The notes under the pieces: generated by a model | What the model was told of the DNA's origin: nothing | What the model saw: the letters and a program-made list of their open reading frames with translations, nothing else | Databases searched by the model: none | Part shown: piece after piece, positions 1 to 12,200 of the stretch | Numbering within the stretch: the first letter of the stretch is position 1 | Layout of the letters: each line of letters begins with the position of its first letter | Translations under genes and position numbers: made by a program | Source: Bicyclus anynana | Lineage: Eukaryota; Arthropoda; Insecta; Lepidoptera; Nymphalidae | Assembly: GCF_947172395.1 (NCBI RefSeq) | Contig: NC_069086.1 | Coordinates: forward strand, 14,707,572 to 14,771,571 | Direction of reading: 5' to 3' | DNA length: 64,000 nt

Positions 1-190
1 AATCACGTGTCTCAAACGGTGGAAAGGAAAACATCGTGAGGAAACCTGCACACCTAAGAATTTTCATAATTCTCTGCGTGTGTGAAGTCTGCCAATCCGC
101 ATTGGGCTAGCTCGGTGGACTATTGGCCTAATCCCTCTCATTCTAAAAGGAAACTCGAGCTCAGCAGTAAGCCGAAGTAAGGTTGATAAT
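1..190 (+). mobile_element. SINE S1, 5' part cut off by the window edge
   Basis: This is the 3' body of the most abundant SINE in the window (S1). It has the landmarks shared by the copies at 34705-35007, 37010-37312 and 40270-40577: a CACGTGTCTCAAACGG block, ATCGTGAGGAAACCTGCA, GTGAAGTCTGCCAATCCGC, GACTCGAGCTCAGCAG and a TTGATAATAATAAT tail. The tRNA-like head lies before base 1. It ends about 40 bp before the first visible HERC2 exon, so it is intronic. Confidence 0.85.
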
Positions 191-232
191 AATAATAATA
201 ATTGTATAATGACACTTGTGATTCATCTGCAG

Positions 233-3200
233 GCTCGCAGTCTTCTGGTAGAAGCCCTGCGAGCGCACGAGGCGTGCTCGACGGCGGCGCCAGTGGTGGT
301 GGGGATGGACTCTGAGGACGACGACGCGGAGGCCGACGCACGCACGGGCGGCGGAGAAGCGCCCGCTGACAGAGCTACCTTACCGGTAAGTAGAGCCTAT
401 GGCCCCGTACACACAATATTTATGTCAATAGATTAGGCTAAGGTAATTACTGTCTCAAAGGTCTATTGGAGTTTCGTGATGGATCTAAGCTCATTGTAAA
501 GAGGGAGGTCTAGCTGTAAGCTGATAATAATGATGATGAGACCCTTAGGTATGTCTTGAAAAATCTTACTCTCTTTTATTCAGAGAGTGAAGTGAGAGTC
601 CGAATGATTTTTCTCGAGTAATTGTTTTCTGAATAGAGTGTATGGTCTGAATAGATTTTTGTCTAGGATTCCCGCCACGAGATATCTTGTGAAGACTACA
701 ATGGCATCGAAAATATAGCTCTTTCGTCCCATCGCAGCGAAAGAGAAAACAATATTTTCGATTTAGGCGCTGTTGTACACTTTCTCTCTCTTCTCGAACT
801 AATGTCGATGACATGCTAGGTCTACTAAACGTTCCTTATCATTCAATTTTAACAGCATACTACAGGACCAGACCTCACTGAATTTGGAGTTTACACACTA
901 CTTTGGACGGAATTCTTTTTCTGAAAATTTTGTAGAAAGAAAATCTCTATATGTACCAGTCGAGCCTGTGATTCGAAGCCTCATAGGCAAACCAATGGAC
1001 GGACGAGTCGGTTTACAAGATGTCTATTTTCCGTAGAGCGGAGCAAGCAGCCCACTGAGCGGTTCGATATCGTCTCGACACTCGGCCGTGATGTCGTCCA
1101 GCGCGGTGTCCGTCGCCGCCGCCACCATGACGGTGCAGCAGGCGGAGGCTCCCAAGGTGAAGGTGGCTTACGAAATGTGTGAATTATTTATGTGCACCAT
1201 ACTATTAGCCTTTTTCCTGGGATTTTTTTTATTAAATTCTGCTTGGAACAGCACCGGTGGGGGCAAACATACCTTTTGAAGTTTCTATTGACAATAACGT
1301 CAAACGTATAGAATTGTAATAAAACTAACAGATGATTTATGTACCTGGAATATTTAAGAATTGAAGAATGCGTAATAAAAGGATAAAAAAATTCATTTCG
1401 TGATTGGTGGATGGTGACTTCAATAGAGATTTTAAAACATATATGTACCCCTTGTGCTTTTCCTAGCGTATTTTTTTTTTAATTTCCCTGGAATAAGACT
1501 CATTGTGGCTGGCAATCGCACTATTAGTCTGCTTTTCAATATGCATTGCTTTAACACTGACTTATATTAAACTATGCACTAAATATTCAACTAATATTTA
1601 ATCTTAAAAATCATTTTAACGAGGCATTAAATATGGCACATTTACACACTTCTATCGATTAATACACACATAATGTTTTGTTATATAGTTTTATCTAAAA
1701 AGTAAAAACGAAGCAAATATACCGACATTGGTTGTAGTACTGTTGCCCTTTTCAAAGAAACTTTTCAGTTTCCGATCAGTCAAAAAATATCCAAAATTCA
1801 TTGAACAAGGTCTACGATGCTTTTAAATTTATCAGATACATGTTTTTCGGTCTATATATTGAAGGATTACATTTCAGTTGGCGCTGGATGACTTCACGTG
1901 TCAACTAGGCGAGTCTGACGCTAGAGCGTTAGTCGACTTGCTGAAGCTGGCCGCAGCGGGGCGCGTGCCCGACGCTAGCAGTGCGGTCAAGGTCATCACC
2001 GATGTGCTCATGGGTGAGCTATTATTACAGAATCATCGTTATCAGGCCATTTTAACGACCCAATACGGGGCCAGGCCTCTTTCCTTATAGTAGAGGGGAT
2101 CTGAAACTTAGATCTACCACGCCGTTCCAAAGCGGTTGGGCAGGCTTAGGATGCTTGTCCATAAAAGTGGAGCGAGGCAGCGAAGCGGATAAACGGATTA
2201 ATGCAGAGTGGAGTTGCGTACTGTGTTGCGAAGTCGAGTTGCAGACGTGATTCCCCGCACCGCTTACCGGTTTATATGAATTTTTAAACTAGCTCGCAAG
2301 TACCTGTCCACTTGAGAGGAGCGGAGATTTTGTGCAAACCTATTGCTGCCTCGTTCCGGTTCGGTGGACTGGCAGCCTTATGGTGCCTTCTTTAACGACC
2401 ATATCAGATGTCAATCTGGATAATGGACGGGGAGAAAAAGTTATGATTATTCAAAAGTGACACTGTTTCCGTACAGCGCTATGTGCAAGCAAGCCCGCAG
2501 TGGCGGACATGGTGGTGGAGGTGTGCGTGTGCGAGCTGGAGGAGGCGGCGGCGGGCGGCACGCGCGCGCCCCCGCACCCCGTCACCGTCGACAGCCCGCA
2601 CCCCTACGCAGACGACACCGATATATCCGGTGAGTGTTGTGTTCAACCAGCCACTTCTTTTATGTGTACAGGTGACTAGAAGACACTTCGTGACCACCTT
2701 ACCTCCACCTAGTATGAGCCCTTATTGGTGGGTGCGATTAGGGCAAGCAAAAAAAACATATATCATAATACTCAACCAGCAAGTCAGATTAAGATAAGGT
2801 AGGTGAGCTGATAGCTAAAAGGCGTCCATTTCGAAAATCTGACGATTTGAGCGTAACTTAATACAATGGGAAGGTTCCAAAGTTACAAAAGAAACCCTTA
2901 TAATTTTGTTATCAAGTTACGATCGCGGTTATTTTTTTACTTATTTTGAATGAAATAATCTCCTAAATAATCGCTCATGTTTTCTGATGATTTATTCTTT
3001 GTATCATCTAATATAATCGATTCTAATGACGCTTTAGCAACTGCAAATGTAGCATCCCGGGTTCCCCTATTATTAGCCCCGCCAATACCACAAATATTAG
3101 TAAAAATTTATGCTTCAGATCTAAAAAGTTTATGACCAACCATCGGAAAGCAGCAAGATCAGTGCCATATTTTATTGTTTGTTTGGCTTGCTAAAAAGGT

Positions 3201-6200
3201 ATATATAGTCAATAATGCCAAATCATGAGTACAAACCTATTGCTAGAAACATTGATTATTATCTATTTTTTTTTCGAGCAAACAACAAGATTGACTTTAA
3301 ATTACTAATTTTTAATTTTATTTTAGGCGTCGTAAAAATTCCTGGAGCATCGTCCCTCCGAGTGTCGTTTGAACAAGGATGTTCTACAGAAAGAAGGAAT
3401 GATCCGCTGACTATATCCGACAGCGCTGGCAGAGTCCTCGCTACTAGATCTGGGAGAGAACCTGCAGACTGGGCCCAAGAGATTATTGTCAATGGTGAGT
3501 GATAAAAAGTTCTTATATAAAGAGATCTCAGACCAATTACCTTATAAAGGACCTGCCTCGATAGAGGTTACCCATCTGTCAAAAATATATGATTTTGATT
3601 AAACGTGATCATACAAACTGCATCTATAGAATCGATGTTTTATTGTGTTAAAATTACACGTGTGTATTACGATTTTACACGTGTGTGGGTTAAATATTTT
3701 CGATGTGTGAGGTTATCTCGTCCCCCTCTAAAAACGACAGACAATTTTGTTGGTGAATTTTAGTGTGATACAGTTCCAAAAGAAACGTGAAGAAAATTAT
3801 GAAGAAGTTTGTATTAATGTCTTGAACTTTACCATACATAAAGGTGATGAACTGCGTTGGCGATTTACAAGCGACGGTTCAGTCAATGGTTGGGGATGGC
3901 GTTTCACAGCACATCCTATTCTGCCGTCACACTCCAATATGGTAAGTCGCTTTTGTGTTAAATTCTACGGACGACATTATTCTCTAAATTATTGAAGTAC
4001 GAATTACGAAAATCTAATGATATGTGTCCCCCTTACCTAAAGTACTATTGTATATTGTCTCTGTCTCAACCAATAAATGTCCAATTCTGGACTACCCTGC
4101 CAGTAAAATGTTCTGTAAAACGATCAAAAACTGGATACTTTTAAATATATTCCTTAGAATTCCAACAATATCTTGCCTTGACGTGATATATGTTCGGATA
4201 TTTGTTACAGGAAAGTGGCACAGATCGCTACATTCTCTCGTGCCCATCTGTGGAGTTAGCGTGGCGGTTATTAGACGGCCCGTTGCTCTCCGCTATATCA
4301 AACGATCATCAGTTAGCGCCGCGTCTAGCGCAGGCGTTGGCTATTTGTGCACAGATGCCAACATTGTGTAAGTATCTAAACAATAATAATCCTACTGAAG
4401 TTTGTATGTTTGGATATTTGTTACTCTTTAACGCCGCAACTATTGAACCGATTTGGCTGAATTTTGAATTGTAAATAGATTTTACTCTGGGTTTACATAA
4501 AGGCTACTCTTTGTCCCGAAAAAACCTATGGTTTTGCATTTTTATTTTTTTGCCAGATTTTGCAAAAAACTGATGATTTTGATCGTATGAATGTTTGTTA
4601 CTTTTTCACGCCGCGACTACTGAACCGAATCACCTGAGGCTACTTTTATCCTGAAAAAATCCATGGTTCCCAAAGAATTTGTCAAAAACTAAATTTCACG
4701 CAGACGAAGTCGCGAGCATCCGCTAGTTTCTGTTAATTCTTTGTACCACAAAGAGAAAAATTTTCATCCAACTTGAAAATATTTGTAGATTTAAAGGGTT
4801 TGTTTTTTATAGGTAATATTTTGTATATTTGTTATAGGTAAATATTTGTAAATTTTGACCTATAACAAATGCAACTGATTTGAATATTATTCTGAATGCC
4901 TTTAGATACATAAATCCTTTGTCGTTAATATTCCAACTGATTCTGATAATAATGAAGGTTCGAATGCTGTCGATTGTTTAGGTTTATCGAAATACCATTA
5001 GGATTAGTATTCTCATTTCTCTAAAAAAGGTAGCCTGAGAACCTACCGTTATTTGATATCACTCTATTTTTGATGTCTCCCTTTTGGATTGTGATTTATA
5101 GTAGCAATGTTTATAGCATGGCGTGGTCGTGTATGGTGCGTGCGACGCTTACGCGGGGTCGTATGCGCGGGGGGCATAGGACGGAGCGCGGGCGAGGGGG
5201 TCGCCCCGCCCACAGCCTTACAAGCGCTGCCGCAACTGCTTCAAACTCAGTACGAGCATGAGGAACCCGCGCTGCGTACTGGCACCCATCTTTTACATAC
5301 ACACTATCTCAAGGTCAGTACTAACCAGCGAACTAATATGTAACGTGAAAGCAATAAAATTAAATGTTATTTTAGTGAATCTTGTATATATATCGTGTAT
5401 AAAATTATCAGATTTAACAAAAAATATTGTATGGTAAACATTATCAGTAAATTATTGTGAGTTTCAAGTAGATGCTATATTTCACAGAAACAGATTTAAA
5501 TGCGGACATGAGGAAGAATAAAAATAAAATTATGGTATACTTTTCTTTTTCCAACCGTAGAACACTGGTTCACTGCTTGTTTTACCAAATTCTAATCAAC
5601 ATTTTATGGATCACAACTAGTCATAAACAATATCGTTCCACACTAAACGGAATATGATATTAGCGGATTAATTTGTAATTTTCAAGTCAAGTCGGTTGGT
5701 TAACGCAGAGCTCTTTACAATGTGTGTGCAAAACAATGTGTCTTTGTAAATGTCAAGGTTGCGTGTAATTTACTAAATGTAATAGGGCTAAATGAAGTGG
5801 AGGTTAAGCATGAGTGCTTAAATCGATTTATTAAATTTTCTCGCAGGACTCTCAAATATATTGGCAACGTTGCGTTCGCCTTGGTAAGGCATGAGATGAC
5901 TTAAGACCGACTGACGGACAATGACGGATGACTATATTTGACCATTTTCCCTTAACCTGAACCTAATAGGGCAAATTGACGATCAACTATACGCACATGC
6001 GAAAATATAATGAAAAAAAAGGGCCTTATATCTCGTGTCAATGTACAGGAGTTGTCGTGGCTCGCCTGCGGTCTGCGCATAGACTCGCGCGTATGTTCCG
6101 GCGCCGACGCCGCTCGTTGGACGTGGTTCAAGCGCTACTGTCTCTGCATGCGGACTGCGGAAGCGCTCATACGCCGCGTGGCCATGCCTGTACCTTTCCT

Positions 6201-9200
6201 GGCCGACGTGCGCAAGAGACTTGCTGACTTGGGCGTGTACAACGCTGAGGAGAGCAGCTCCGATACGCAGAACCCTTGGGAAGACAACAAGGCTATTACG
6301 CGACAACACGACGAACAACTTCTGCATTGGGTGAACAAGTGAGTGAGAAAGTTTTAAAAAGTTGCCGCCTTAATGAATTATGAAATTGATTTGTAAGTTG
6401 TAAGTACTACGTATCATATTATGTCTCCGAATCGGAAATCACAGTAAAATGATTCAGGACTTATATATCAGGTCATATTTCTTTAATCTATAAAAAAATA
6501 CTTGAAGTGTATGTCTTTTTAGTGATTGCACTGGAGAGTAGAATCTTAATGTCTTGTTTTCTGTAAAAGAAGAGCACTCGAACGAGCAAATTTTTTAAAA
6601 TTGAATATGTAGGACGTCCAGGGATTCAAGTTATAGTCCCTATAATAGTAAAAACTTGACTTTTTAGACGACCAGAAGACTGGTCGGGCTGGTGGAACGG
6701 TAGCTCCCGCGGCTGCGCTGTTTACGGCTGGGGACACAACCACCGCGGGCAACTGGGAGGAGTGGAGGGCGCCAAGGTGCGCACTCCCACTCCGTGCCAC
6801 GCGCTCGCGGCGCTCAACCCCGTGCAGTTAGTGGGCGGCGAGCAGACTTTGTTCGCGGTGACGCCTGATGGGAAGGTCTACGCTACTGGTGAGTGACATC
6901 ATCAATCTTTTTAAGATACATTTAGTCTTATTAAGGGTCCAATTTGTAAAAAAAATATGCGCAAATTGACGCGTCTATCCGATCGACTTTAATGCTAGAC
7001 TTTATTTTTACTTAACACAAATTATGCATAATAAAATGAGAAGTCGCTTCGTTTGGAGCGCATGGGTTATGCGCGGAAACGTGAAGCGTCCTCTCTCACT
7101 TTAACTTGACGAGTGTTCATTTTATTCGCATAAGTGTAATGTCTGGATTTATAAAGCCACCACACTACTCCATTGCAGATTACTAATATTTAGCGCGTTG
7201 TCGTTTTAGTTTTTTGTTTTTTTTTTTATTGGTTTGCTAAACTGCCACAATTACTTTATTAGTTATCCTTAAATCCAAAAAAAAATGTGATCTAATCTAA
7301 CAATTTCGCTCGATATTTACTAAAAAACTGCGATTTCGAAACATTTTTTGTGTTGTTTTTCAGGTTATGGGGCAGGTGGCCGCTTAGGTATAGGAGGTAT
7401 CGATTCAGTATCTCAGCCTACGTTATTAGCTTCTATTCAGCATGTCTTTATCTCAAAGGTGAGTTCAGATAGTTCCATTTCATGTTATAGATTTCATTCC
7501 ATTGTCACTAATTGAAAAAGGGAAAAACAAAAATAACAAAAATGTGTTTGATTAGAAACACTTATTGATTTGTGTGAGTGTTGTTTTTTTTTTTTTGTCA
7601 AAGACTTTAAATCACTTTCTTCATTGCAGGTAGCCTGCAATTCAGGTGGCAAACATTGCCTAGCGCTGTCTGTCGATGGAGAAGTTTACAGTTGGGGTGA
7701 AGGGGAGGATGGGAAACTTGGCCATGGAAACAGAGTGTAAGATTATATAATTTTTTCTCTCGAATCTTAAAATATAGTAATCGTCTATGAAACTAAATGC
7801 TTTGCTTTTAAAACTATACTAACAAGTTGCAACTTTTATAGCTGTTGCATTTTTTATTTTGCTTGTGTAACACATGAATTCACTTATTTTATGTTAAAAG
7901 TAGGATTTGTTGGTATAAATAATATATTTTTTTAATAAATTCATATTAGAAGGTACTGATCGTCCAACTTATGAAATACTAGCGGACGCCCGCGACTTCG
8001 TCCGCATGGAATCTAGTTTTTCACTTTTCACCAATCCCTCGGGAACCATGAATTATTCCCGGATAAAAAGTGGCCTATGTATTAATCCAGACTATAATAT
8101 ATCCCGATGCCAAATTTCAGGTAATTCGGTTCAGTAGTCGAGGAGTGAAAGAGTAACAAATATTTATATCATCAAAATCATCAATTTTCGCAAGCCTCGG
8201 GAAACTATGGATATTTTCGGGATAAAAAGTAGCCTATGTGTTAGTTATCCAGAGTAAAATCTATTTCCATTCCAAATTTTAGCCACATAGCTTCAGTAGT
8301 AGCGGCGTTAAAGAGTAACAAACATCCATACAAACTTTCGCGTTTATAATATTAGTGATAATATTTTTTATATCTTATAACAGAAGCTACGATCGGCCAA
8401 AGTTAATAACAGCACTGTCCGGTTTGGAAGTGGTAGCGATAGCGTGCGGCGGCGCTCACTCCGCCTGCTTGACGGCGAGAGGGCGCATATACACGTGGGG
8501 CAAGGGGAGATACGGGCGACTTGGACACGGGGACTCGGAGGACCAACTTGTGCCTAAATTGGTAATTATAATCTTTTTATTCCTTATTCATCATCATCAT
8601 TATCGACCCATATTCGGCAGACTGCTGAGCTCGAGTCTCCTCGCAGAATTAGAGGGATTAGGCAGACAATTAAGAAAAATTGCAGGTATGCAGGTTTCCT
8701 CACAATGTTTTCAGACACGTGATATTTAATTTCTTAAAATGGACACAACTGAAAAGTTGGAGGTGCATGCCCCGGACCGGTTTCGAAACTATGCCCTCCG
8801 AATCTAAGGCAGACGTCACCACAGGGCTATCACGGCCTATTACAACGGTATTTATATTATATGTCCGGCGTGTGTATTAATACATAATACATAATTTAAG
8901 AGTCACTGTATCGTGAGGAAACATGTATACCAGATAATTTCCTTTATTTTCTGCGTGCGTGAATTCTCACCCCTCTCATTCTGAGAGGAGACTCGAGCTC
9001 AGCAGTGGCCCGAATATGGGTTGTTTATGATGAATTACAACACAAGAACTAATAAAACAAAAAAAAAATGTATAACATATGATGTTGTGCATCTGCATAA
9101 TACTGCAATGTTTTGTGTATTTAGGTCGAAGCTCTGTCATCGTATCGAGTTATCGATGTGGCGTGCGGCTCAGGGGACGCGCAAACTCTGTGCATCACTG

Positions 9201-12200
9201 ATGACGACAACGTTTGGTCGTGGGGCGACGGAGATTATGGGAAACTTGGTAAGTAGTAATACTAGCGACGGAGGAATTCTGTTTTTCACAAATCCCGCGA
9301 AAACCATGGATTTTTTCGGGATGAAAAGTTACCTATGTGTTAATCCAGAGTTAAAACCATTTTTATTCCAAATTTCAGCCAAATCGCTTCAGTAGCCGCA
9401 GCGTAAAAGAGGAAACAAACATACTTATGGTCGAAATTTTCTTAGAAGTCTTATCTCCAAAACAAACCCGTCTTGTCACTAAAATCACATATTTCACTTA
9501 CGTTATACATAATTTCTAAAGAACAAAGTGTCTAAATCCTTTATTATACGCGTACAGTACGAATTACACCAAAAACTACACCGAATTTACGATTTATTCA
9601 CATTTATTTTCTGAAAAACAAAATCACAACGAAATTAATTTGCACAGCTTAACTACGATTACGGCAATTTGACATTTCGTAACGCTAGATTGTCTATGAA
9701 AAGCAAGGATGGGTAAATTTACGTCGAGCGTTAACTTATCGATAAATGATAATGAATGATTCTTTAATAATTGATATGTTGTTAGTTTAAAGATGGAAAA
9801 TTGATATTTTATAATCATTTTATTTTAAAAAATAGTTTTTTAATGAAAATGTTATACAATAAATATGCTCACGTTATTATATAGCGTAAAAGATATCTTA
9901 CGAATAGTAGCATTATTCAAACACTGGTATGGATAACATTAAGTTGTAGCTGTAGAGTAATAATTATGAAGAAGGGTAAATGAGTTTTTTTTTCATGGAA
10001 ACGCCGTGGTCTATAAGTATTTTCGTAATAATTAAATTTTTTCCTGACTATTTTACATATTTCAAAAATATACATGCAGGGCAGAGTCTATAGTTTTAGT
10101 TTATTCAAATACGGTTACCTATACTGGGTGTAAGGGGCATGCTAACGAAAACTTAATCCAGTGGTTCAGTACATGATTCTGAGTCTCTCAGCGTTGAAAT
10201 TTTTTGTCGGTCTTTTCACGGTATTGAAATTTTTTTACAGTTTTTTTAAACTAATTACAGCTTAGAAGTACTTATTTCATCTATCTCAATACGATTTTTA
10301 ATAAAAATCGTCAAATCAAGATTTTTAACAAAAACTAGCAATGTAAATTTAATTTGCAAAATGCGCGCGACCAGCTGTTTTCCAAGAGGTCAAATAGGCA
10401 GGTCACGACTAATAGGTATATATACAAAGTCACAAACAAACTGCGCGACGTTGTATTGCCGACCGCCGCCGGTGCCGAGGAAAATAATTGCTATCTCTCT
10501 CTAACCTAAGCCACGCGGCGCGGTTAATAGGTATTTTCAAAATATTGAAACTTTAGGTCCTTTCGCTAGACGCTACGCTATTTTTTCTTTAGTTCGTGTT
10601 CGGCGGTCTGTTGACAAACAAAACAAAATTCAAAAACTTTTGTTTATGTTTTATGTTATGTTAGTAGTGATTTTCTGTAACGAATACTCATACAATTGTG
10701 TCGTTTGTATTGTGTGTGTTTGTGTGTGTTGACTGAGAAGTCTTGAAATGTTTAGATCAAATCAATTCAGTACTCATGAATATCGTACCTACTTCGACGA
10801 CAGAACGTCTCGTAAACGAGAAACAACCTGAAGTAAGTTAACTACCTGTACCTAGTTAAAAACTTGTAAAGTATAAAAAATAGGTATTAGATAGGTAAGT
10901 GTAGCCAGCCGATTTGCTGTCGATGCGTACGTACCTACTTGTACGTACGCAGTAGATTGCGGAGCGTTGTTATCGCATTATTCCTGTACATTGCGTGCTC
11001 AAAATTTTCAAAATCTGAATTTTCTTATTTCCGACGTAATTGGTATTTAAAATATCGTTGTGGAAACTAAATTTAACCTCTTCACGCAGTTTTCGGTATC
11101 ATGTCCCTTACACCCAGTATGTACGTGGAATTTTCACACTTTTTTGAAGTATAAGCAAATCTTGGACGTTAGTACGTCCCCAAAAGATTAAAAAAAAGAG
11201 ACGGCCGCGTGGCGCAGTGGGTAGTGACCCTGCTTTCTGCATCCACGGCTGTGGGTTCGATTCCCACAACTGGAAAATATTTGTGTGATGAGCATGAGTG
11301 TTTTCAAGTGTCTGTGTGTATATATACATTATATATTTATATGTAGTATATAATTGTATATTAATACTATAATATTAACTATCTTAGCACCCATAACACA
11401 AGCTACTCTGTATGCTTATTTTGGGGCTAGATAGTGATGTGTATTGTTTAAGTATATTTATAATAATAATAAAAAAAGATTACCCCATTTCTTAACCACG
11501 CGTACCCATAGGCATAAACCGTGCACCGTTCACCGTTTGTGACACGTGATATTTAATTTCTTAAAATGCACACAACCGAAAAACGTTAATATACGTTCCC
11601 TTTTAAGATAACGTAGTATAGTAACGAATATTTTAGTTTAGGTATTTCAGTTATAACGATACCTACTTGATATCGTTCCGTTGCCCGCCTTTAACTTCTC
11701 AACCCTACTGATTGTCTTTGATTCATAGTCGGCCATTATTGTTGTGTAAAAAAGTCATCTAAGAAAATTTCGACCATACACACTTTCACACTTACACACA
11801 AACTTTCGCCTTTATAATATTAGTGTGACTAGCAGACGTCAGCGATTTCGTCCGCGTGGGATTCAGTTTTTCACAAATCCCGCGGGAACCATAAATTTTT
11901 CCGGGATGAAAAATTGCCCATGTGTTAATCCAGAGTTAAATCTAATTTCAGCCAAATCGCTTCAGAAGTTACGGCGTTAAAGAGTAACAAACATCCATAC
12001 TAACTTTCGCGTTCATAATATTAGTAGGATTATTTTTATTCAATGACCTTGACTGCGATCTCATCTAAAAGTGACAATGTAGTCTAATATAGAAGCGTTA
12101 CTTGCAGAAGAGGTAGATTAATGTTTATTCTACCCATAATCGAATCCAGGACTGCGCTGTTCAGAAGCATAGCACTCCCAACTACACCAAAGAGGTGAAA

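Larger units (their letters stand above)
233..6338 (+). other. HERC2: HERC2 exons 1-9: linker and region before the last RCC1 domain
   Basis: About residues 1-490 of the visible protein. Exons 1-2 encode an acidic then Ser/Ala-rich linker (SGASSPLSGSISSRHS). Exons 3-6 encode a conserved block with ALVDLLKLAAAGRVPD, VVEVCVCELEE, CSTERRNDPLTISDSAGR and GDELRWRFTSDGSVNGWGWR. Exons 7-9 encode helical sequence ending in QHDEQLLHWVN, directly before the propeller. Exon 8 has an unusually basic, GC-rich stretch (about positions 5120-5210) that has no obvious vertebrate counterpart from memory. Exon 8 joins in phase 0 directly to exon 9, giving HYLK-ELSWLACGL, which matches the vertebrate protein layout. 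Confidence 0.9.
9428..11776. mobile_element. Non-autonomous TIR transposon with TA target duplication, interrupting a Helitron
   Basis: The outer termini are inverted: TGGTCGAAATTTTCTTAGA at the left and TCTAAGAAAATTTCGACCA at the right, with TA directly outside both. The two halves of the host Helitron rejoin if the element is removed. No transposase ORF was found. The TA duplication fits a Tc1/mariner-type element, but the family is not recognised. It contains the nested element at 10124-11117, an S3 SINE (11199-11478) and an S1 fragment (about 11539-11585). Confidence 0.7.
9261..11828 (-). mobile_element. Lep1-like Helitron split by a later insertion
   Basis: In HERC2 intron 14. The left part (9261-9427) starts CTAGCGACGG and runs through the usual body to AACAAACATACT. 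The right part (11777-11828) resumes with CACACTTTCACACTTACACA and ends TTTATAATATTAGTGTGA. Between them lies the TIR element at 9428-11776, so the Helitron is the older insertion. Confidence 0.8.

Noticed and set aside
1157..1279. Read-through of exon 2 into a hydrophobic peptide ending TGGGKHTF
   Set aside because: A valid donor (AAG then GTGAAG) stands at 1157 and exon 3 continues in frame, so this is intron translation.
5847..5883. Possible extra HERC2 micro-exon between exons 8 and 9 (good CAG acceptor and GTAAGG donor)
   Set aside because: Its 37 nt would shift the frame. Exons 8 and 9 join directly in phase 0 and give the peptide order expected from vertebrate HERC2.
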